Counted from the stretch's first letter, positions 30,449 through 40,363 are shown. The stretch: DNA of 64,000 nucleotides from Nocardiopsis sp. TSRI0078 (GCF_001905145.1 NZ_LWLB01000033.1:1-64000); one strand, 5' to 3'. Notes: generated by a model from the sequence alone, not told the origin. Numbers and translations: made by a program.

Positions 30449-31555
30449 ATGGCCGAGCGGCGACCCGTGGCGGACCGGCTTCCGACCTTCCCGTGGGACC
30501 GGCTGGCGCCGTACAAGCAGAAGGCCTCGGAGCACCCCGACGGCATCGCCGACCTGTCCGTCGGCACCCCCGTCGACCCGGTGCCCGCCCTGCTCCGCAA
30601 GGCCGTCGCCGACGCCGCCGACGCGCCCGGGTATCCGCAGACGTGGGGCACCCCGAAGCTGCGCGCGTCCATCGAGGGGTGGCTGGAGCGCCGCCACGGC
30701 GTGCGCGTGGCCGAGGGAGCGGTCCTACCCACCGTGGGGTCCAAGGAGCTCGTGGCCTGGCTGCCCACCCTCCTGGGGTTGGGCGCGGGCGACACGGTCG
30801 TCCATCCCGAACTGGCCTACCCCACCTACGACATCGGCGCGCGCATCGCCGGGGCGACCCCCGTGGCCTCCGACGGCCTGGCCGCCCTCGGCCCCGCCCC
30901 GGTCGGCCTGGTGTGGGTGAACTCACCGAGCAACCCGACCGGGCGCGTGCTGGGCGTCGCGCACCTGCGCAAGGTCGTCCAGTGGGCCCGTGAGCGCGGG
31001 GCGATCGTCGCCTCCGACGAGTGCTACCTCGACCTGGGCTGGGACGGCACCGAGCCGGTGTCCATCCTGCACCCGGACGTGTGCGGCGGCTCCCACGAGA
31101 ACCTGCTGGCCGTGCACTCGCTGTCCAAGCGCTCCAACCTGGCCGGGTACCGCGCGGCCTTCGTCGCCGGCGACCCCGCGCTGGTCGGGGAGCTGCTGGC
31201 GGTGCGCAAGCACGCCGGGATGATCGTCCCGGCGCCCGTCCAGGCCGCCATGGGGGCCGCGTTGGACGACGACGCGCACGCCGCCGAGCAGAAGGAGCGC
31301 TACCGGTTCCGCCGCGCCAGGCTCCGCGAGGCCTTCGAGGAGGCGGGCTGGCGCATCGAGCACTCCGAGGCCGGCCTGTACCTGTGGGCGAGCCACCCCG
31401 ACCACGACGCCTGGGGCGCGGTCGCCCACCTCGCCGAGCGCGGTGTGCTGGTGGCCCCCGGCGACTTCTACGGCTCCGCGGGGGCCGGCCACGTGCGTGT
31501 GGCGTTCACCGCCACCGACGAGCGGGTGGAGGCCGCGGCCGGGCGCCTGGCCTGA
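30449..31555 (+). CDS. dapC: Succinyldiaminopimelate transaminase
   Basis: This 368-residue PLP aminotransferase would convert N-succinyl-2-amino-6-oxopimelate to N-succinyl-LL-2,6-diaminopimelate in lysine and peptidoglycan synthesis. It belongs to fold type I; WVNSPSNPTG near 156, ASDECYLDLGW near 188-198 and the PLP lysine 227 in HSLSKRSNLAGYR are visible. I chose ATG 30449 (GGAG 9 nt upstream; MAERRPVADRLPTFPWDRL is typical). It is preceded by fdxA, as in other actinobacteria. The dapD and dapE genes follow within 3.2 kb. Confidence 0.93.
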   Translation: MAERRPVADRLPTFPWDRLAPYKQKASEHPDGIADLSVGTPVDPVPALLRKAVADAADAPGYPQTWGTPKLRASIEGWLERRHGVRVAEGAVLPTVGSKELVAWLPTLLGLGAGDTVVHPELAYPTYDIGARIAGATPVASDGLAALGPAPVGLVWVNSPSNPTGRVLGVAHLRKVVQWARERGAIVASDECYLDLGWDGTEPVSILHPDVCGGSHENLLAVHSLSKRSNLAGYRAAFVAGDPALVGELLAVRKHAGMIVPAPVQAAMGAALDDDAHAAEQKERYRFRRARLREAFEEAGWRIEHSEAGLYLWASHPDHDAWGAVAHLAERGVLVAPGDFYGSAGAGHVRVAFTATDERVEAAAGRLA

Positions 31556-31572
31556 GCCCGCGGGGCCGCGCC

Positions 31573-32454
31573 CTACTTCAGGACGACGCGGCCCCCGGTG
31601 CCGGCGCCCTTGTTCGTGCTCCAGCCCTCGGCGCCGTCCACGCCGTCCGACGCGTGCCACTGCTGGTCGCCGTACGCCACCGAGGCCAGTCCGTACTCCT
31701 GGGCGTGGGCCACCGCCCACAGGGCCATCGCCCATCCCAGGTCGCCGGTCCGCGGCTCCTGGTCCCCGGCCACCGGCAGGTCGTCCGGAGCGGTGCCGAA
31801 CACCCGGGCCATCTCCTCCTCGGCGCCGGCGACGTCCGCGTCGCCGGCCCGCAGCTCCTCCACGGTCTCGGCGTCGTACCAGCAGGTCACCGCCGGTCCC
31901 CGCTCGCCGGTGAACACCTCGGCCATCCGCTTGGACAGGGGTTCGTGCTGGTCGTAGGCGTAGCCGTCCGCGCTGTGCTGCACGGCCTGGGCCGCCTCGA
32001 ACACCGGGATGGTCCTCCAGCCGTCGACCTCCACCAGCTCGTCGTAGAACGAGCGGCTGGAGAACACCGGGTCGAGGATCTCCTCCGGCTCGCCCCACTC
32101 CTGCGAGGGGCGCTGCTGGAACAGGCCCAGGGAGTCCCGGTCCCCGTACTCCACGTTGTAGAACGCCGACTCCTGCCACACCGTCGCGTAGGCGACGGTC
32201 ACGGCCTCCGGCGGCAGGTCCCGGCTGAAGGCCACCCCGCCCACGGTGGTCGCGCTCATGGCCTGTGCGCCCTCCATCGGGTACTTGCCGTCGGCCAGCT
32301 CCAGGCGGCACCCCGGCTCCGGGGGAGGGGTGGTGTCGAGCGGCTCGAACGTGGTCAGCACGTAGTAGGCCCCGGCGACGAGGAGACCGCACACGAGGGC
32401 CAGGGAGAGGAGGATCTTGACGAAGGCGGAGAGCCTCCGGCGCTTACTGGGCAC
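31573..32454 (-). CDS. Membrane-anchored lysozyme-like protein
   Basis: This 293-residue protein has an N-terminal membrane anchor (FVKILLSLALVCGLLVAGAY) and an extracytoplasmic domain. VAYATVWQESAFYNVEYGD with Glu95 and SLGLFQQRPSQEWG at 109-121 match the lysozyme/transglycosylase fold of an actinobacterial family often misannotated as a heavy-metal transporter. Glu95 is a candidate catalytic acid. It may act on peptidoglycan. I chose the GTG at 32454 because the preceding in-frame stretch is Arg/Pro/Gly-rich and lacks similarity; no clear ribosome site supports it. The gene is inserted, on the opposite strand, between dapC and dapD. Confidence 0.78.
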   Translation of the reverse strand: MPSKRRRLSAFVKILLSLALVCGLLVAGAYYVLTTFEPLDTTPPPEPGCRLELADGKYPMEGAQAMSATTVGGVAFSRDLPPEAVTVAYATVWQESAFYNVEYGDRDSLGLFQQRPSQEWGEPEEILDPVFSSRSFYDELVEVDGWRTIPVFEAAQAVQHSADGYAYDQHEPLSKRMAEVFTGERGPAVTCWYDAETVEELRAGDADVAGAEEEMARVFGTAPDDLPVAGDQEPRTGDLGWAMALWAVAHAQEYGLASVAYGDQQWHASDGVDGAEGWSTNKGAGTGGRVVLK

Positions 32455-32664
32455 AGGCGAACCAAAGGTCGGCGACAGGATGGGCGCGCCGCCCGGGGAG
32501 GCGGGTCCTTGCCGTCTCCCGTGCCGCGCGAGGGGCGCACGCGGCGCCACCGCCGCATTGTAGTCGCCGCCGCGAGAAGCGGCAGTGCGCCCGTACGGAG
32601 GCGATCGGCACATCCGCGGCGGCGGTTCTCCGTCACTCCCGGGGAGCGGCTAACGTGGGTGCAC

Positions 32665-33501
<837 letters not shown>

Positions 33502-33518
33502 CGGTTCCCGCACCTTCC

Positions 33519-33553
33519 AGGGGCGCCTCTTTCCGTACACGGGGGGCGCCCCT
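33519..33553 (+). terminator. Hairpin between dapD and dapE
   Basis: AGGGGCGCC (33519-33527) pairs with GGCGCCCCT (33545-33553). It may end or attenuate the dapD transcript before dapE. Confidence 0.55.
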
Positions 33554-33687
33554 CGTGTCTTCCGGGGCCGCGGGGGCACGGGGGTGCGCGGGGGCGGGGA
33601 TGCGGTAGATGTAGGGGCGAAGAGAAGACGCGGCCTCCCGCCCCCGCGGCGCGGCGGCCTTCCGACCTCACCGAAACGGGGCGACAC

Positions 33688-34752
33688 ATGCTGGACCTGA
33701 CCTCGGACGCGGCGGCACTGACCGCCTCCCTCGTGGACATCCGCTCCGAGAGCGGTGACGAGAAGGTCCTCGCCGACGCCATCGAGAACGCCCTGTCGGC
33801 CCTGCCCCACCTCGCCGTCACCCGCGACGGCGACGCCGTCGTCGCCCGCACGGACCTCGGCCGTGCCCGCCGCGTCGTCGTCGCCGGGCACATCGACACC
33901 GTCCCCATCGTCGACAACGTCCCCTCCCGCACCGTCGACGGCCGCCTCTACGGGTGCGGCACCTCCGACATGAAGGCCGGTGTCGCCGTCCAGCTCAGGC
34001 TGGCCGGACTGGTCGCCGAGCCGGTGCACGACCTCACCTACGTCTTCTACGACAACGAGGAGGTCGACGCCTCCCGCAACGGCCTGCTCCGCCTGGCCCG
34101 CAACCACCCCGAGTGGCTGGCCGGGGACTTCGCCATCCTCATGGAGCCCACCGACGGCGTCATCGAGGGCGGCTGCCAGGGCACCATGCGGGTGGAGGTC
34201 ACCGCCAGGGGCAAGCGCGCCCACAGCGCCCGCTCCTGGATGGGAGAGAACGCGATCCACGGCGCCGGTGCGGTCCTGGACGTCCTACGCGCCTACACCC
34301 CCCGCGAGCCCGAGGTGGAGGGACTGCGCTTCCATGAGGGCCTCAACGCCGTGTTCATCGAGGGCGGCGTCGCGGGCAACGTCATCCCCGACGAGTGCGT
34401 GGTCAAGGTCAACTACCGGTTCGCCCCCGACCTGTCGGTGGCCGACGCCGAGGCGCACCTGCGGGAGGTCTTCGACGGGTTCGAGGTGACGGTGGTGGAC
34501 GCGGCCGCCCCCGCCCGTCCCGGGCTGGACGACCCGTCGGCCGCCGCGTTCGTCGCGGCCGTGGGGGAGGGCCGGGCCCGCGCCAAGCTCGGCTGGACCG
34601 ACGTGTCCCGCTTCTCCGAGCTGGGCGTACCCGCGGTCAACTACGGCCCCGGCGACCCGATGCTCGCCCACACCAAGGACGAGTACGCCGAGACGGCCAG
34701 GATCCACGAGGCCGAGGAGCGCATGGCCGCCTGGCTGACCGGAGCCCGCTGA
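33688..34752 (+). CDS. dapE: Succinyl-diaminopimelate desuccinylase
   Basis: This 354-residue M20 metallopeptidase removes succinate from N-succinyl-LL-DAP. The first zinc motif [11 protein letters not shown] lies near 64-74, [12 protein letters not shown] near 89-100 and the catalytic [12 protein letters not shown] near 119-130. A dimerisation domain with [20 protein letters not shown] follows. The C-terminal [12 protein letters not shown] completes the site. It would follow DapD and DapC in the pathway, and all three genes lie in this window. Confidence 0.95.
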   Translation: MLDLTSDAAALTASLVDIRSESGDEKVLADAIENALSALPHLAVTRDGDAVVARTDLGRARRVVVAGHIDTVPIVDNVPSRTVDGRLYGCGTSDMKAGVAVQLRLAGLVAEPVHDLTYVFYDNEEVDASRNGLLRLARNHPEWLAGDFAILMEPTDGVIEGGCQGTMRVEVTARGKRAHSARSWMGENAIHGAGAVLDVLRAYTPREPEVEGLRFHEGLNAVFIEGGVAGNVIPDECVVKVNYRFAPDLSVADAEAHLREVFDGFEVTVVDAAAPARPGLDDPSAAAFVAAVGEGRARAKLGWTDVSRFSELGVPAVNYGPGDPMLAHTKDEYAETARIHEAEERMAAWLTGAR

Positions 34753-34897
34753 GTCCGCCGGGCCGCCCGCCGCGGCCGTGTCCGGCTCCGTGGTCGGCCA
34801 CGGTCGCGGAGGCCGCGGACGAGGCGGCCGTTTGTGGTCATCGCCGCGTTACGCGTGGTTCAGGTGTGAGCTGGTCCGGCGCGGATAGCTTTACGGC

Positions 34898-35707
34898 ATG
34901 ACGGAACCAACGGAACCAGAAGAGCGGGAACCGGAAGAGAACGTGCGCCGGGCGGGCCCCCTCACCTACCGGGGCAGCTCCATCCCCAACACGACGACGG
35001 ACCAGCGGCTCCTCGACCAGCGGGGGCCCACGGACTGGGTGCACACCGACCCCTGGCGTGTGCTGCGCATCCAGTCGGAGTTCGTGGAGGGCTTCGGCCT
35101 GCTGTCGGAGCTGCCCTCGGCGGTGAGCGTGTTCGGGTCGGCCAGGATCAGGCCCGGCAACCGCTACTACGACATCGGCGTCGAGATGGGCGCCAAGCTC
35201 GCCCAGACGGGGTACGCGACCATCACCGGCGGCGGGCCGGGGATGATGGAGGCCGTCAACAAGGGCGCCCAGAAGGCGGGAGGGCTGTCCGTCGGGCTCG
35301 GGATCGAGCTGCCGTTCGAGCAGACGCTCAACGACTACATCGACATGGGCATGACCTTCCGGTACTTCTTCGTCCGCAAGACGATGTTCGTGAAGTACTC
35401 CCAGGCCTTCGTGGTGCTGCCCGGGGGCTTCGGCACCCTGGACGAGCTGTTCGAGGCCTCCACCCTCGTGCAGACGAGCAAGGTCACCCGGTTCCCCATC
35501 GTGCTGGTCGGCAGCGAGTTCTGGGGCGGGCTGAGGGACTGGATCCGGGACAGCCTGCTGGAGAACGGGCTCATCAAGCCGCACGACATGGAGCTGGTCC
35601 AGGTCGTCGACGACCCCGACGAGGTCGTCGACATCATCCGCAAGTCCCACCTGGACATCGCCCGCCAGCACGAGGAGTCGGAGGAGCGGCCCGGCCCCGA
35701 ACAGTAG
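34898..35707 (+). CDS. LOG-family Rossmann-fold protein (TIGR00730)
   Basis: This 269-residue protein has the phosphoribohydrolase signatures GGGPGMMEAVNKGA near 111-124 and PGGFGTLDELFEA near 174-186, with the catalytic Arg/Glu pair of LOG cytokinin-activating enzymes. It carries an N-terminal extension (PTEPEEREPEENVRRAGPLT), giving the long actinobacterial form. It may cleave AMP-type nucleotides; the true substrate in bacteria is uncertain. It follows dapE by 145 nt in the same direction; the dapE neighbour is common in actinobacteria. Confidence 0.9.
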   Translation: MTEPTEPEEREPEENVRRAGPLTYRGSSIPNTTTDQRLLDQRGPTDWVHTDPWRVLRIQSEFVEGFGLLSELPSAVSVFGSARIRPGNRYYDIGVEMGAKLAQTGYATITGGGPGMMEAVNKGAQKAGGLSVGLGIELPFEQTLNDYIDMGMTFRYFFVRKTMFVKYSQAFVVLPGGFGTLDELFEASTLVQTSKVTRFPIVLVGSEFWGGLRDWIRDSLLENGLIKPHDMELVQVVDDPDEVVDIIRKSHLDIARQHEESEERPGPEQ

Positions 35708-35808
35708 GGGAGCGGTACGGCGGGTCGGCGCGTACGGGCCGTCACGGTCCGGGGACCCGCCGTGCCCCTTCCGCGCGGCCCTCCCGGTCGGCCGGGTGTG
35801 GCACGATC

Positions 35809-36363
35809 GTGTCCGTGCCTGTTCTCATCATGGTCCTCGTTGCCGCCGCCGCGCTGGCCGTGCTCGTCGGCGTCGTGTACGTCGTGCTCGGCAAGGGCGG
35901 CCAGCTCGCCCGCTTCGAGGCCGACTACCCCCCGCTGGCCCTGCCCGACGACCGTCCCGTCCAGGCCTTCGACCTCGGCCGCCTGATGCTGCCCCTCGCC
36001 ATGTGGGGCTACCACGTGCGCGCCGTCGACGAACTGCTGCTGCGCCTGACCGCCACCCTGCGCGAGCGCGAGGAGCGCATCGAGGACCTGGAGTGGCGCC
36101 TGTCCCGCCTCGACCCGTCGTACGTCCCCGAGGGGACCGGTCCCCGGCCCGGCTCGCGCCTGCCCGGCGACGCCTACGCCCCCGAGAGGGAGGGAACGGC
36201 GGGCGCCGGGCGCGGCGCGTCGGTCCCGTCGCGGGCCGACGGCGGAGCGGAGGAGGCCGTGACCGCCGACGGCGGTGCGCGTGAGGCTGACAGCGGTGCG
36301 CGTGGGTCCGAGGGCGGTGCGCGTGGGTCCGACGGCGCCCCGGCCAGCGGCGGCAACCGCTGA
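35809..36363 (+). CDS. Single-pass membrane protein with coiled-coil and repetitive tail (DivIVA-like)
   Basis: This 184-residue protein has one N-terminal helix (LIMVLVAAAALAVLVGVVYVV), a segment PVQAFDLGRLMLPLAMWGYH that resembles the DivIVA-domain membrane proteins encoded after LOG genes in actinobacteria, and a short heptad region (ATLREREERIEDLEWRLSRL). The remaining third is Gly/Ala/Arg-rich and includes a tandem repeat. The start is GTG 35809 or GTG 35815; I cannot decide. A cell-division or envelope scaffold role is possible but unproven. Confidence 0.65.
   Translation: MSVPVLIMVLVAAAALAVLVGVVYVVLGKGGQLARFEADYPPLALPDDRPVQAFDLGRLMLPLAMWGYHVRAVDELLLRLTATLREREERIEDLEWRLSRLDPSYVPEGTGPRPGSRLPGDAYAPEREGTAGAGRGASVPSRADGGAEEAVTADGGAREADSGARGSEGGARGSDGAPASGGNR
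36274..36336 (+). repeat. Three 21-bp tandem repeats inside a membrane-protein gene
   Basis: Three copies of about 21 bp starting GGTGCGCGTG (36274, 36295, 36316) encode the repeating GAR tract of the preceding protein's tail. The second and third copies differ by one base. Confidence 0.8.
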
Positions 36364-36567
36364 CTCCCGCGGTGTGCGCGCCCGGCCGGGGTTCCCCACG
36401 CCGGGGCGCTCCGGCCTGACCTGGTGCTTCTTCGGCATGTGTCCTGCATCACACCAGCGGTGCCGTTCCTGGGCGAATCGGTGCGTTCGCGTGCCCTATT
36501 CTCAATCGCTGTACTTGTGTACCCCCGCTTCGCCGGAGCGGGCGCAGCATCGTTGAGGATGGCGAGG

Positions 36568-37170
36568 ATGGACACAGCAGCCGAACTGGAGTCGGGAGCT
36601 GGGGACAGGCGCGAACAGCCCGCTTCCTCCGCCACGGCCGTTTCCCCCGTGCAGCAGCTGTCCCTGTGGCCACCGCCCAGGTCCACCCGGCACAACGGCA
36701 GGCGCCGCCGCCAGGTCATCGCCTCGGCCTCGGCCGTGCTGGCCGTCCTGCTGATCGGCGGAGGCGCCGCCGCCTGGGCCCTGCTCGCCGAGCCCGCCGA
36801 CGGGGGAGCGGAGGAGATCACGGCACCGGCCGAGGAGTTCGTCGGATCCTGGTCCGGTGAGATGGTCCAGGTGGACACCGAGGGCGACCACGTCGCCGAC
36901 TGGCACGCCGAGGTCCGGATCGAGGAGGGCGCCGAGCGCGGCAGCACCGCCTGGACGACCTTCTCCTGCTCCGGGACGCTCGTGCTGTCGGCGGGCGACA
37001 GCAACCGGCGCGTCTACCTCTACACGGAGACCGCCGACCCCCAGGAGCGCTGTGTGGACGAGGCCGAGCTGACCGTGTGGCCCGCGGCGGACGGCGCTGG
37101 ACTGAGGGCGGAGTGGTCGTCGGTCACCCGCGAGGGCACTCGGATGATCTCGACGGGCGACCTGGTCTGA
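36568..37170 (+). CDS. Single-pass membrane protein with extracellular beta domain
   Basis: This 200-residue protein has one helix (VIASASAVLAVLLIGGGAAA) after a 50-residue cytoplasmic N-terminus and a 110-residue outer domain: EEFVGSWSGEMVQVDTEGDH, TFSCSGTLVLSAGD, RCVDEAELTVWPA and WSSVTREGTRMISTG. Two cysteines could form a disulfide. The W-x-G-x(6)-V pattern resembles domains attached to the outside of actinobacterial Ser/Thr kinases, but no kinase is present here. I chose ATG 36568 because GAGG lies 9 nt upstream. Family unknown. Confidence 0.6.
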   Translation: MDTAAELESGAGDRREQPASSATAVSPVQQLSLWPPPRSTRHNGRRRRQVIASASAVLAVLLIGGGAAAWALLAEPADGGAEEITAPAEEFVGSWSGEMVQVDTEGDHVADWHAEVRIEEGAERGSTAWTTFSCSGTLVLSAGDSNRRVYLYTETADPQERCVDEAELTVWPAADGAGLRAEWSSVTREGTRMISTGDLV

Positions 37171-37171
37171 G

Positions 37172-37197
37172 CGGACCGAATCGAATCCGTCGGTCCG
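37172..37197 (+). terminator. Hairpin after the membrane protein at 36568
   Basis: CGGACCGA (37172-37179) pairs with TCGGTCCG (37190-37197) directly after the stop. Confidence 0.55.
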
Positions 37198-37659
37198 GCT
37201 GGACGCGGTCCGGGCCACCTGGAGGCGTCCCCTGCGGAGGAGACCCGACGGGCCCCTCCCCGCCGTGCCCGCCGGTGTCCCCGGGTATGGAAAAGCGCAG
37301 GTCGGAGTTGTTGCCGGAGCGTCCTTGACCGGTGCGGTTCAATTCCCCGTCCCGGGGCAGGAGTCCGGTCGGCCCTCGCGCTCTCAGCGGGTTTCGGTCA
37401 GGACCGATATAACCTTACTGACCAATGATTCCTCGTGGGTGGGTGCCCGTGACGGCGGTCCGGCCGCTGCCTGGCGCACACACGGGGGCGAACCTCCGAG
37501 ATAATGGTCGAAGAGTGATTCACGTCCCTTAAGCCACACGGGCACGAGTCACACGGAACCGGCCTACGGTTCCGGAGCCGAGACGGGCCGAGCGGATCGG
37601 CGCCGGTGCTGTGGGTCGGCCCCGGTCACCCGCGAGGAACACCTAGAAAGGGGAATGGC
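37198..37659. other. Long intergenic region before the DUF3117 gene
   Basis: These 462 nt contain no gene I can support. They hold an AT-richer block around 37400-37430 (GATATAACC) and a perfect 8-bp inverted repeat, CGGAACCG (37554-37561) with CGGTTCCG (37567-37574), about 85 nt before the DUF3117 start. The length and AT content suggest a regulated promoter or untranslated leader. Confidence 0.55.
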
Positions 37660-37827
37660 ATGGCGGCCATGAAGCCGAGGACCAGCGACGGGCCGATGGA
37701 GGTCACCAAGGAGGGCCGCGGCATCATCATGCGGGTACCGCTGGAGGGCGGCGGACGCCTGGTCGTCGAACTGACGCCGGACGAGGCGACCGAACTCCGG
37801 GACGCGCTCAAGGGCGTCGTCGGCTAG
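37660..37827 (+). CDS. DUF3117 small protein
   Basis: This 55-residue protein reads MAAMKPRTSDGPMEVTKEGR and ends LTPDEATELRDALKGVVG. It is a member of a nearly invariant actinobacterial family (DUF3117) of unknown function. A strong AAGGGG ribosome site lies 7 nt before ATG 37660. The gene is preceded by a long leader and followed 92 nt later by leucyl aminopeptidase. The protein is soluble. Confidence 0.93.
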   Translation: MAAMKPRTSDGPMEVTKEGRGIIMRVPLEGGGRLVVELTPDEATELRDALKGVVG

Positions 37828-37919
37828 ACGCATCCACGTTCTTCCCCCACCGGGCCGGAACGCCCCGACGACCCCCGAGGTCGTAGACCCCCACGACAGC
37901 GAACGATTGTGAGCGACCT

Positions 37920-39404
37920 GTGCCATTCGCCACGGAGATCCGCCCCCGCCCGGGGAGTCTCGCCGAATCCGCCGCGGACCTGCTGGTCCTTCCCGTGCTC
38001 TCGGGAGACGGCGGACCGACGGAGGACGAGGGGGTCGCCGACGGCGGCCTGACACAGGTGCTTCCGGCTCCGCTCACCGACCTGTTCGCGCACTACTCGC
38101 TCGCCGGGAAACCCGGTGAGCTGGCCCAGTTCCCGGTGCCCCGTGACCAGGGCCTGGCCCGCCTGGCGCTTCTGGGGGTCGGTTCGGGTTCCCCCGACGA
38201 CCTCCGGAAGGCCGGCGCCGCCCTGTCCCGGGCCGCCCGGGGAAACGAGCGCGTGGCCTTCGCCTGGCCCGGAGTCGGAGGCGACGCCGCGACGGCCTTC
38301 GCCGAGGGCGCGCTCCTGGCCTCCTACACCTTCAGCCTCAAGACCGCCGAGACCCCGGCCGGGAAGCGACCCGCCCCGGTGATCGACGTGGTCGGCGCCG
38401 GCGACCTCGCCGACGCCCTGGCCCGCGGGACCCGGCTGGCCGAGGCCACCGCCCTGGCCCGCGACCTCATCAACACCCCGTCCCTGTCCAAGGACCCCGA
38501 GTGGATGGCCTCCCGCGCCCGCGAGGTCGCCGGGGACTCCGGCCTGCGGGTGCGGGTCTGGGACGAGGAGGAGCTGGAGAGGGACGGCTTCGGCGCCATC
38601 CTCGGCGTCGGCCGGGGATCGTCGCGCCCCCCGCGGCTGGTCCAGCTCTCCTACACCCCTGAGAACCCCGCCGCGCACGTCGTGCTGGTCGGCAAGGGCA
38701 TCACGTTCGACACCGGCGGCCTCTCGCTCAAGCCCAACGACAACATGTCGCTGATGAAGACCGACATGAGCGGCTCGGCGATCGTGCTCGCGGTCCTCTC
38801 GGCGCTGTCAGCCGTGGGCGCCCCGGTACGGGTGACCGGCCTGCTGGCGCTGGCGGAGAACGCCTTCTCCGGTGACTCCGTCCGGATCGGCGACGTGCTC
38901 ACCACCTACTCCGGCACGACCGTCGAGGTGCTCAACTCCGACGCCGAGGGCCGCCTGGTCCTGGCCGACGCCATGGGCTACGCGGTCGCCGAGCTGGCCC
39001 CGGACGTGCTGGTGGACGTCGCGACCCTGACCGGCGCGGCGAAGGTCGCGCTCGGTACCGGCACGGGCGCGCTCTACAGCACCGACGACGCGCTCGCCGC
39101 CGAGCTGGAGAACGCCGGCGCGGCCTCCGGCGAACCCCTGTGGCGGATGCCGCTGACCGAGGAGTACACCGAGACGACCAGGTCCCGGGTGGCGGACCTG
39201 GCCAACATCGGGACCCGCTCCGAGTTCGGCCCCGCCGGGGCCACCGACGCGGCCCTGTTCCTGCGCGAGTTCACCGGCGGTGTGTCCTGGGCCCACCTGG
39301 ACATCGCCGGTCCCGGCCGGTCGATGAAGGAGGACGGCCTGCTCACCAAGGGAGGCACGGCCTTCGCCACGCGCACCCTGCTGCGCTGGCTCGCCGACCG
39401 CTAG
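37920..39404 (+). CDS. pepA: Leucyl aminopeptidase (M17)
   Basis: This 494-residue M17 enzyme removes N-terminal residues from peptides with two metal ions. The N-terminal domain is divergent, and the catalytic C-terminal half carries VLVGKGITFDTGGLSLKP near 257-274 (first metal site), KTDMSGSAIVLAVLSAL near 280-296 and NSDAEGRLVLADAMGYAV near 339-356 (the NTDAEGR signature with Ser). The GTG start at 37920 gives a normal length. It ends just before a bidirectional terminator. Confidence 0.95.
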   Translation: MPFATEIRPRPGSLAESAADLLVLPVLSGDGGPTEDEGVADGGLTQVLPAPLTDLFAHYSLAGKPGELAQFPVPRDQGLARLALLGVGSGSPDDLRKAGAALSRAARGNERVAFAWPGVGGDAATAFAEGALLASYTFSLKTAETPAGKRPAPVIDVVGAGDLADALARGTRLAEATALARDLINTPSLSKDPEWMASRAREVAGDSGLRVRVWDEEELERDGFGAILGVGRGSSRPPRLVQLSYTPENPAAHVVLVGKGITFDTGGLSLKPNDNMSLMKTDMSGSAIVLAVLSALSAVGAPVRVTGLLALAENAFSGDSVRIGDVLTTYSGTTVEVLNSDAEGRLVLADAMGYAVAELAPDVLVDVATLTGAAKVALGTGTGALYSTDDALAAELENAGAASGEPLWRMPLTEEYTETTRSRVADLANIGTRSEFGPAGATDAALFLREFTGGVSWAHLDIAGPGRSMKEDGLLTKGGTAFATRTLLRWLADR

Positions 39405-39412
39405 CCCGCTGT

Positions 39413-39437
39413 GCCCGCCCCGGGCCCCGGGGCGGGC
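39413..39437. terminator. Bidirectional hairpin between pepA and the O-methyltransferase
   Basis: A 12-bp perfect GC stem (39413-39424 with 39426-39437) separates the two convergent genes by its own length. Confidence 0.75.
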
Positions 39438-39443
39438 GTGCGC

Positions 39444-40169
39444 TCAGCGGATGGCGGCCAGCAGCCCCTCGCCGACGGGCATCAGCATGGGGATGAACTC
39501 CTCCTCCTCGCGTACCCGGCGGATCACCTCGCGCACGGCGGTCTCTCGCGGGTCGGGTACGCGCAGCGGCCCGTCCGGCTCGGAGGAGGCCACCATGGCG
39601 CCGTTGAACACCACCATCCCGCCCGGGCGGAGCAGGCGCAGCGCCTCGTCCAGGTACAGGGGATAGGACACCGTGTCGGCGTCCACGAACACCAGGTCGT
39701 ATCCGCCGTCGGTCAGCCTCGGCAGCACCTGCAGGGCGGTCCCCCGGATCAGCCGGGCGCGCCCGGGTCCGAAACCCGCGCGGGCCAACGCCGAGCGCGC
39801 GTAGTCCTGGTAGGCGGCGTTGGTGTCCACCGTGGTCAGGATCCCGTCCGGGGCCATCCCCCGCAGCAGCCAGATCCCCGAGGCGCCGCACCCCGTGCCG
39901 ATCTCCACCACGGACCGCGCGCCGATCGACGCGGCCAGGAAGCGCAGGGCGGTACCCGTCGCTGCGTCCACCGGCGGCGCCGACGAGCGGCTCCCCGCCT
40001 CGTAGGCGTCCGCCAGGGGCTCGTCCTCCATGGCGTTGCGCTCGAACTGAGCCTGTTCGGCGCGGACCCAGGTGATCCGGGCCGCGGTCTCCTCCGGGCT
40101 GGCGATGACGGCCTCCCACTGCGGTGTTCCTATGTCTGGTGGGGCTCTGACCAGGAAATGGTCACCCAC
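39444..40169 (-). CDS. SAM-dependent O-methyltransferase (Rv1220c-like)
   Basis: This 241-residue protein has VVEIGTGCGASGIWLLRGM near 88-106 (SAM site), TVDTNAAYQDYAR with acidic Asp at the end of beta2, DLVFVDADTVSYPLYLDEAL and FNGAMVASSEPDG with the metal ligands of catechol-type O-methyltransferases. It matches the gene that lies divergent to sigE in mycobacteria (Rv1220c) and streptomycetes. Its substrate is unknown. The GTG at 40169 is the only reasonable start. Promoter region is shared with the sigma factor. Confidence 0.88.
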   Translation of the reverse strand: MGDHFLVRAPPDIGTPQWEAVIASPEETAARITWVRAEQAQFERNAMEDEPLADAYEAGSRSSAPPVDAATGTALRFLAASIGARSVVEIGTGCGASGIWLLRGMAPDGILTTVDTNAAYQDYARSALARAGFGPGRARLIRGTALQVLPRLTDGGYDLVFVDADTVSYPLYLDEALRLLRPGGMVVFNGAMVASSEPDGPLRVPDPRETAVREVIRRVREEEEFIPMLMPVGEGLLAAIR

Positions 40170-40249
40170 CGTAGAATGACGGTTGCGGCCAGGTCATGTC
40201 CCTGGCAAAAGACTAGCCTGATCCGGACCGAACTCCGAGCGTGGCGACG

Positions 40250-40276
40250 GGAACTTAATCCACGTCCCCCGGCGTT
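40250..40276 (+). promoter_or_regulatory. Candidate ECF-type promoter of the sigma factor gene
   Basis: GGAAC (40250-40254) and CGTT (40273-40276) are separated by 18 nt, the ECF/SigE-family promoter pattern. The sigma gene starts 88 nt downstream, so this would make sigE positively autoregulated, as in mycobacteria. Confidence 0.55.
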
Positions 40277-40363
40277 GAATCGGGATGAACGCACGTTGAT
40301 CGCCACGAAGCAAACTCCCCCCGACCAGCCTGGTGGCGAATCGACGGGATGAAGGGAGCAGCG

